Positions 25,101 through 34,100 of a DNA stretch of 64,000 nt are shown here, one piece after another. Numbering within the stretch: position 1 is the stretch's first letter; the number at the start of each line of letters is the position of its first letter. The position numbers were made by a program, and so were the translations under genes. Below the pieces are notes generated by a model. That model was not told the DNA's origin, did not search any database, and was given only the letters and a program-made list of their open reading frames with translations. The stretch spans positions 372,001 through 436,000 of the forward strand of contig QRFJ01001903.1 of NCBI GenBank assembly GCA_006176705.1, written 5' to 3'. The stretch comes from Cocos nucifera. Lineage: Eukaryota; Streptophyta; Magnoliopsida; Arecales; Arecaceae.

Positions 25101-28100
25101 TGGACTAGAAAATCATAGTATCTATCTGGTTGACGTGGTACTCTACCAGATCTCCTTAAGGATGTTTCTACAATGGATTCTGGGTCTGATCTAATCAGAT
25201 CCAGCTCAGGTTCAATAACTTATGTCCGTTCTTCCACCTATCATACTTCATCAAGTTCGACCTTGGAGGCATTAGTTCCTTCATCAAGGAACTCCTTTTC
25301 TAAAAAGACTGCTTTAACGCTGACAAACACTTTTTGCTCATCAGCAAAGTAGACGTAGTACCCTTTGATTTCTTTTGAATAATCTATAAAACTATACTTA
25401 TCAGACCTAGGTCCAAGTTTATCGGTCATCAAATGTTTGACGTATGTCGAACACCTCCAAATCCTAAGGTGTGAAAACATTGGCTTACGCCCTGTCCATA
25501 TTTCATATGGTGTTTTATTAATAGATTTACTCAAAATTCTATTTAGAATGTAACAAGCTGACTCGAGCACATATCTCCATAGGAAGATCGACAAACCAGC
25601 AACCCCATCATGAATCAAACCATGTTCAACAGGATCCGATTTTTTCTTTCAGACACACCATTATGTTGTGGTATTCTAGGAGGGATCTATTGGAAGAGAA
25701 TCCTGTTCTTTTCAAGATATGTCAGAAACTCATTCGAAAGGTACTCACTCCCTCGGTCAGATTGAAGAGTTTTAATACTCTTTTCAGTTTGCTTTTCTAC
25801 CTCATTTCGAAATAGTTTGAACATTTCAAATGACTTCAATTTATACTTCATTAAATAGACATATCCATACCTCGATAGGTCATTTGTGAAGGTTATGAAG
25901 TAGAAATATCTACCTCTGACATTTGAGCTCATAGGTCCACATACATCCGAATGTACTAAACTCAAGAGTTCAGTGGCTCGTTCATCTTTCTCAGTAAAAG
26001 ATGACTTGGTCATCTTAGCAAGAAGATAGGACTCACAGGTCGAAAGTAACTCACAATCACTAACCTCAAGAATTTCTTCTTGAGCTAATCTGTTAATTCT
26101 ATTTTTGTTAATATGACCTAGCCTAAAGTGCCAAAGGTAGACATCAGACACATCACTAAGTCTAGGATGTTTACTGGAGGATTGAACCACGTTAATATGC
26201 ATAGAAAGTAAATAAATTTCATTATTCAATTATCCAATCAAAATTGTAACACCATTCAAAATGACATTACAAAATTTTTTTTTTATTGATATTTCAAAAC
26301 TATTCATGGCCAAAAGGTCTACAGAAATGACATTCAATAAGAAAGTTGGACAATAATGTCATTCATTAAGAATAACTTAATTTGAATTGATTACAAGGTT
26401 CATGATTTCTAAAGCTAGAATTGAAATTTATCTTTCATCTCCAACGTTCAGGAACCTCTCGCCTTGATCAAATCTCCTACTGACCTGCAAGCCCTGCATA
26501 GAATTACAAATATGATAAGGGCTTTCAGTATCTAATACCCAAACAGTAGAATCAAATAAGAAAAAATTGCAAGGTGCTATCATATAATTACCTTGCTCAG
26601 AAACTACTTGCTTCTTCCTCGGTCTGTTCAGATCCAGGGAGGTAATATACAGAGGACAGTTCCTCTTCTAGTGCCCCTGCTTCTTATAGAAGATGCACTC
26701 TGTCTGGCTCTGATCGGGCTTGTTCTAATCCTGTGCAGTCGTCCCAGCATGTAGCCACACCTTATTTTTCTTCTTGTTCTTCTTCCCTTTCGTAAAAGAT
26801 CTACGACCAGAAGATGACCCTCCCACTACATTCACCATCTTCTTGTAGAGTTGGTGATCCTACTCAAAGTTCTACAGCAATCCCAACAAGCCATGGTAGT
26901 TCATTGCAGACTTTGTCATTTTAAAATGAGTTAGGAAGGGGACGAAAGACTTGGGCAAATAATTAAGGATCGCATCCTTATCGAGCTGCTTGTGTAGGGG
27001 AAAGCCCAACTTGCTAAGGCACTTAATCATTTCGATCATGTACAATACATGATCGGTGATTGAGGTTCCATCCCTAATTCGAGCATTGAAAATGGCACAA
27101 CTTATTTTATGCCTTTCAACATCGTCCGACGTGCCAAAAGAGTCATTCAATATTTGAAGCATCTCCTATGGCTGGGCATTTTCAAACCTGTGGTTGAACT
27201 CGTCATTCATTGCCATCAGCATTATACATCGAACGGTGGTACGGTCATTGAGCCACTTCAGATAAGTATCTAAGATCGCTTTCCTAGCATTCGAGGTTGG
27301 CTCCTCAGGTGCTCGATTTGTTACCATATAAAGGATTCGCTCATGCTCTAAGATGATTTTCAACTTACGATACCAACTATCATGGTTGAGTCCCATTAAT
27401 TTGTCATGATCTAACAATGACCAGAGCGATAGGTTAGTAGCCATGTCTGCACAAAAAGAAAAATCAAACCTAATTAGTATATGAATTATTAATCCTAAAG
27501 ACTTGAACTTCAGTCTAAAGGTCCTCCTACTATTTTTTACGAATTGATAGCCTCTACCTTCAATTCGAGAAATTACTCTAATTTCTTAGTGGGTACTAAA
27601 ATCCACATAAACTACATATGAGCCCAACTTTAGTTGGTCAACCCATGTGCACCTATGGGTAGATTCAAAATCAATTATCTCTAAACAACTTCTAGTAACA
27701 TTGATTTTGCCCCATAGACCTAATCAGTAGGCTTTGGCCTCCACTGAAAAAGGTTTGATTAGGTCCAACTATTAACATGACCATATTTGATCTTATTTAA
27801 CCAATAAATGATCAGGCCCGACTTTGGTCGGCCAACCTAACCACCATCAAAAAGACTTAACTAAATTATTATTTTATAAATGATAATTTTATTAGTCAAT
27901 AATCATCCGGCCTTTGGGCCTCTAATGATCATTATACTAATGAATCCATTATCACTCAACTTAATGGAAGGCTATGATTTAGTTATCTATATAACTATTT
28001 TATTTTTAAGGATCTAATAATTTTAAAAAATTTAGTTAACTAATTTTAAAAAAATTCAGCAAGCCAATTTTAATCCTCCCACTGACTTCATCAAGTCAGA

Positions 28101-31100
28101 AAAGAATCTAATCTAAGTTGGCATTAGGAGCACCTAAATCAGTCAGACTGATTTACCTAATAGACATAGGTGAGCCCAAATTACCAAGTAATCTAATCAA
28201 AATTTAACTCACCAGGATGGTCAGATAAGCGAGATCAGTGGAAGGGATATGCCATTAACTCATCAAAGACCAAATCAGTGCGAGTAGCTCCCAATTAAAA
28301 ATTACTGATCAAATTATCAAACTTACCTTAGACACCATCCGGTTCATTAGTGTTAATTTGACCAACCTAGTAATTTTGGATTCGACCGCGTAGCCTTGAA
28401 TCAAGTCCATTTGATCTTTGTTAAAGGCATGGACTTGACCAACTACAACTATTGTAATTGAGTCTATAAAGTCCTTGACCTAATCTAAATTTTTAATTAG
28501 ATTTGATCAATTACTCTAAATTAATCCATCTTTTAACTAACCTTAGGTCTAACCCAATTTATGGACCTAATTCAGCTAACCCAATAATCCACAAGTTTAT
28601 GATTAATGACTTAGAGTCTTAATTCATAATTCTAGATACTAAATCATTATACTTAATTTTTAATTAAGTTTATGGACTGAGGGTTAGGATTCGGTATTTC
28701 AAAAATATTTTTAATTTTGAAAGATTTTTTACAACTTAGCATTGTTCATCAATTGAGTCAACTCATTTCAAAATTAAATTATCTCAATTCACAAACAACA
28801 CTAGTTGTAGGATTTAATCTGAAACTATGTACACTACATAATCATGAAATCATGAATCAAACTTTATCTAATTATTCATTTATGATTATAAATTAGATTA
28901 AAGCCTAATATAATTATATTATAAAAATATTAGATCAAATCTAGTAATTTCATGATTAATGATATAGATCAACAATGTACCAGAACAATCTTTTCACTAT
29001 AGGGGGTAAATCTTACAGCAGGACAACCTGCAGTCCATGCGATCTGGATTTTAATTTTTTAAATCTAATTACTTTAATTATTAAATTAATATTTAGATTA
29101 AATCCAAATTATTAATCTAAATATGCAAGCATATCATGTTTAAAGAGCCTTGCTCAGATACCATTTGATGAAAATAGTGTAAGATTTGCTATGCTACTTT
29201 CGAAAAATATTTCAAAAATAGTAATGATGCAATAAAAAATAATTAATTTAATTAATTATTTACTGATCATATCAAATTATTTAATCCTATGTGTTAGAAT
29301 CTAAACATAATATGCATGCATACATCAATAGATATGAAAATAAAATTATGTAATAAACTATTTACTACATCTACATGTTTAGAACATAATACCTTTTCGT
29401 GGGTAGCAATCACCGCAATCTAAGTCTATCAAATAATGCTCTAATATTTTGTCATAGTCGCACATGTGTCCAGCCTCTACGGTTGATCCACACGGAGCTT
29501 CTAGTCCCGATCGGCCCCATTGGAGTGCTAGCTCCTCGTCAGGATCTTAGATGGTTGATCACGATCGATCCAATCGATCGTATACTTTTTAATTTTTTAG
29601 ATATTTTAAAAAATTAGAATATAAATATTGGAGGATGATAAAGATGTGTGTCAAATTTGGTGGTGATCTGATGCTGACAGCACTCGATCTCTCCATCCGA
29701 ATCTAGATTCCAAAATCTAGGATTTCACTCGGCCCAAAAATCCTGACACACTAAAAATCCTATCACGCCCTCTTTGTGTAGAGATTTTTCATAAAATAAG
29801 TTTTCATGAAAAGATAACTTTTAGATCTATAATCTCTATTCATATCATATCTAAAAATAGGATATCTTTAGAGGTGAAAATCACAAGAGAAGAGAGGGAT
29901 GAGCAAAAAGTAAAGTGCTGCAGGATCCCATTCACCTTCACTCTAAGATTTTTTTTCCCTAGAACCGATGCTCAAATACTTTAAAATTTTTACCAAATAA
30001 TTATAACCCCTTTTCCTACATGCACAAAAATTCTCATAATTTATTGACATGAATACCATGGAAAAACTGCATGGAAAATGATAAGGGTTGAGTGGTTGAG
30101 AGGTTTTAACCACTCACTTGATTTCAAAAATCAAATGAGCCTCTTATCCTTATCCAACACCCCCTCTCTTGTGTTTAACACACAGAAGGACTCTTCTTCT
30201 ATGTACATATTTTTATTTCTCAAAAAATATTCGATAAACAAAAGGAAAGGCGTGGGAAGCAGAGTGAAAAAGTAAAAAATGGTGGGCGCATAGAAGAATT
30301 TGAATTCAAACTTCATTTGACTTAGTCCTAACTGGTTTCAACCAAACTAATTAATCTAGATCCAATTAAATCAGGTTAAACTCAACCAAATTAGGCTTTG
30401 CCTAATCTAATAAAATTTTAATTAAATTAAAAGTTAATTAGATCTACGTTCTGATCAAATCAGGGTTAAAACTCTCATAGCGATTAGGTCATCTCATGAT
30501 CTGATCGGATTAAATCCAATCAAATCAAATTCAATCGAACTTGATCGAATTCTCATCGCTCAATCAAATTGAGCTAGTCAATAATTAAATTATTAATTAA
30601 TTTTCTAAAAAATATTTGAGTTCAAATAGAATGGATTATTGGGCAATAGAGTCCTATCAATATGAAACTCTTGAAGAGTCCTAAATCAGTGGGACTCTTG
30701 AACCCAGTATCCCAAATGAATCAAACTCGTGATCATAGAGTCTTAAACTAGTGAAACTCTTGATCAGAGAGTTTCAGATGAGTAGAACTCAGAGTTCCAG
30801 TTCAATAGGACTCTTGGTCACAGAGTCCCAGTCTAGTGAAACTCTTGACCACAGTATCCTAGATTATCAAGACTCATGATCAGAGAGTTTTAGACAAATA
30901 GAAATTAGAGTTTCAGTCTAGTAGGACTCTTGGTCATAGAGTCTTAATCCAGTGGGACTCTTGACCATAGAGTTTCAGACCAATGGAACTCTTGATCAGC
31001 CATCAGATCAAGTAGGAACTCCTAATATGTGTGATCCCGTAGGTTCGAACCTAAGCTGATAGCATAGAAATCAATTTCTATACTAATCGAAGTGACCATC

Positions 31101-34100
31101 TAGTAATGGTATTCGATGTCTGGATAGGTCGAATAATCGTAATTGCAACATTCAGAGCCTACGCAAATATAGTTATCGTATAATTCATCCCTATGACCTC
31201 TGTGTAATAGATGACTCAGGGTTAGACTGTCAATCCTAGAAAATACATTCATGTCGTGTCTCAAAGTAATTAGTTTCGTGACTCCTCACTAAGAGTATCC
31301 TGGCCAAGGTTTTGCTAAATTGAAATATAATTGAACACAGCTCCTAAAATTAGGAGTGGTCAATCTCACCTTGATACACGCATCGACTCCATAAGTACTT
31401 AACTGTGCCTAGAAATTTTTCATCACTGAATTAGAAATTCGGATAGTCCGGCACCAAAATATAATGAGTTGTTTAAAAGTCACTATGGTGATCTCAGGTC
31501 GGAGGGACATTTATATCCATATTCCATCGAAGCTAATCTTGACAGGAGAAAAGTCCTAGAGTTGGTCACGTTCAGTGTAGATGTATCCATACATCTCACT
31601 TGCATGCCATATCAATGTCTCAACACTCCTTAGTTATGAGGACAACCAAGCTATATGGCACACAACGACCTATACTTGATAAACATTGTCGTCCTAAGTA
31701 ACAACGTATCATTTGGCTTGAACTATTTAAGAACTAAATGATAAATTCTCTTTTGTCGAATCTAGATAGTCCTAAGGACTTCGTCACAATACAAGAGTTC
31801 ATTAGAAGACAACAGAATTTATGATAAAAAATGCTAAAATAACTTTTATTAATTTATAATTCATATATAATTATAAATATATGGTCCAATCGTCAACAGA
31901 CTGACGATTGGCTTTAGGACACATTCCCAACAGCGGATTGAGGTTCAGTTGTTATAGCTATAATCGAATGGAACTGATCAAGAGTCGGAGTCTTAACCGA
32001 ACTTCGGTAGGTGTGAATTTATCTCCAACACTAGTCTCCCTACTCTCGAGTTCAAAGTTCGAAGGATGAGAGTAAAATGAAGACTGTCGAAGTTTGAAGA
32101 ATTTTTCAATCCTGTTGGATTTTCCGCGTCTGGGTTGGATGGGGAGTTTTGATTTTTACCGGATTGGCGTTGAAGCTTTGTAAATGCACGATGATCTGAA
32201 GAGACATTTTTTGAATTCTCCACCAAAAGCTTGCTCGAAGTACAGCATTATTAAGGATCTGTCCATTGGAAGCTTTCTGCCATGATGAGTGGGACATGCA
32301 TCGATCAGAGATCGGTTGGAGGAAATCCACAATCATAACCGTCTTATAATTTCAGGGGCTACTTAAACCCATCCTCCTCCTCCGAGCCTTTACTTTTTCT
32401 GAAATCCTCATCTCCTTCCTCTGATTTTCTTCTCCATCCCGTGCGAGAGTTCATGCTTCTTCTTCCATTTTCCTTGGTTCCATATGCATTCTCATTCGAT
32501 TTTCGTCATGTTCATCATCTTCTTATTCTCCCCAGCCGATTTAGGTCAACCCTCCGATACTTTTTTTTGGATTATTTCCGCACTCTTTGCTTTCTCGCTC
32601 TTTTTATTTTTGTCAAAGTTTAAACACCTTGATTTTTTCTAATGTTTTGGGCGATTCCTCAATTTTTCTTTGATCCAAATGTCTAACGAGCGATCCTGGT
32701 CAACTTGTTCTGGAAGCCCGGCCCCTTTAGCCTTGGTGAACCCGCCTCTTGGGGAGGCTGAACCCTTGGAGTTGGCCCATCCTTTTGTGCCTGCAACCAT
32801 TCCTTGTGGACTTTGGTCCGACGACCTTTTTTTAGTTAGGATTCAGTATGGGATTCCTTCTGAATACAAGCTCAAACTTTCAGGATCCGACGATCGAGTT
32901 TGCTCACCTCCTCTCGATCGAACCGTCTGTATGTCGAAATCCTTCGGGCCGGGCTTATGTTTTTCTTGCCTCCTTTTGTAGTTAACATATTTAGGTTTCT
33001 TAATATTTTTCTTACTGCTATAGCATCGAATTTCTTTAGATTCATCATAGGATTTCTCTCTCTTTACACCATGATAGGCGTCCGACCTACCATTTTCTTA
33101 TTCCGTAATTTTTTTATCTTCAAACACCATCCAACCACCAAGGACTGGTGGTATGTATCTCTACAGTTCGGCAAGAAGGGATTGCTTAAGGATGCTCCTT
33201 CCTTCGTTCATAGCTGGAAGGAGAGATTCTTTTTTGTCTCCCATCCCTCCTTAGGGTTAGGACTTCCTCCGTGGGGTGAGATAAGAGAATTTGTCCGCTG
33301 AGCCCTTGGGTTAGAAAGCAAGGATCGGAGTTTGGTCGATAAGTTGAAGTCCTTTAATACTCCATCGATCTTCGAACTTCTGGATGAGCAGAGCTTGTTC
33401 AACTTCGGTCTCAGTTCCTTAACCCAATAGGTAGTTCTTCATATTCAGTCGGTTGGATGGTATTCTTTCTTTTGATCTAACTTTATCTTCTTTAGCAGAA
33501 ATGACTCCAGAGGAACGAAATCGCCTGACGAAGAAAATCAAGACCCTTAAGAGGAAGAGTGGTCATTCTAGCGAACTGCGGAAGAAGGCTCGGATTGGAG
33601 AGTTGAGCTAGGCCGTGCCGGCCGTCGAGCCCATCGTTACCACGTCGAGCCCGATCTTGTCTGAAGAGGCCGCCCCTTCTACTCCTATTCAGCAAGAAGA
33701 AATTGAGAGGAAGAAGAAGAAGAAGGCCGTCGGCAAGAAAGTCGGACGGAAGGTTAAGAGCTCTGAGGGAGAGGATCTTAGCCAAGAGCAGGATTCCCAG
33801 GAGGATCTTAGCCAACAATGGATATGTTATCAGGCATCTTAAATTCAAAATACTTCATGATTAAAAACTTACAGTACCTTGCCTCTCGTTATTGTATTTC
33901 TCATCCAGTGCCTTTCAAATTTCAAGTGGGGACTTGATGGACATGTAAAGATCATAGAGGCAATTTGGTAGGGTATTTAAGATATGCCCTTGGCAAACAA
34001 ACTTGTCCTATTCACACTTCTTCTGCTCAGCTATTTTTGCCTTTACTTCTGGACTTGCATCTTCTTCGGGATCATTAATTAGCTTCAAATTAAGATCCAG

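Larger units (their letters stand above)
20713..31932 (-). mobile_element. copia-N: full-length Ty1/copia element with 2.77-kb LTRs
   Basis: Two direct LTRs (20713-23477 and 29166-31932) bracket minus-strand gag, protease, integrase, reverse transcriptase and RNase H remnants in the copia order. On the minus strand the 5' LTR ends ...TTTTCATCA and is followed by AATGGTATCTGAGC, a methionine-tRNA-type primer site. A purine tract (CCAAGTGGAAGAT) precedes the 3' LTR start TGTTGAAAATG. The flanks GCAGG / GCGGA are at best a worn target duplication. It sits inside the Tat-2 LTR. Several nonsense codons and one frameshift (near 25605) make it inactive. Confidence 0.85.
19681..33817 (-). mobile_element. 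Tat-2: one-LTR Tat-like gypsy element inserted in copia-B gag
   Basis: The element has ATGGA on both sides and ends in TGTTGG / CCAACA. On its minus sense strand it holds, from right to left, an antisense ORF region (32679-33817), a polypurine tract (about 32031-32053) and a 3' LTR. That LTR is 19681-20712 plus 31933-32030, about 1.13 kb in total, split by copia-N. A TATA box (TATAAAAGG, minus, about 19914-19922) supports this sense. Gag, protease, pol and the 5' LTR are missing. The right end keeps only CCAACA of an LTR, probably after an internal deletion at a CCAA microhomology. Confidence 0.75.

Noticed and set aside
31993..32336. Minus-strand ORFs at the Tat-2 polypurine tract
   Set aside because: They span the LTR/internal boundary in two overlapping frames and have no recognisable domain.
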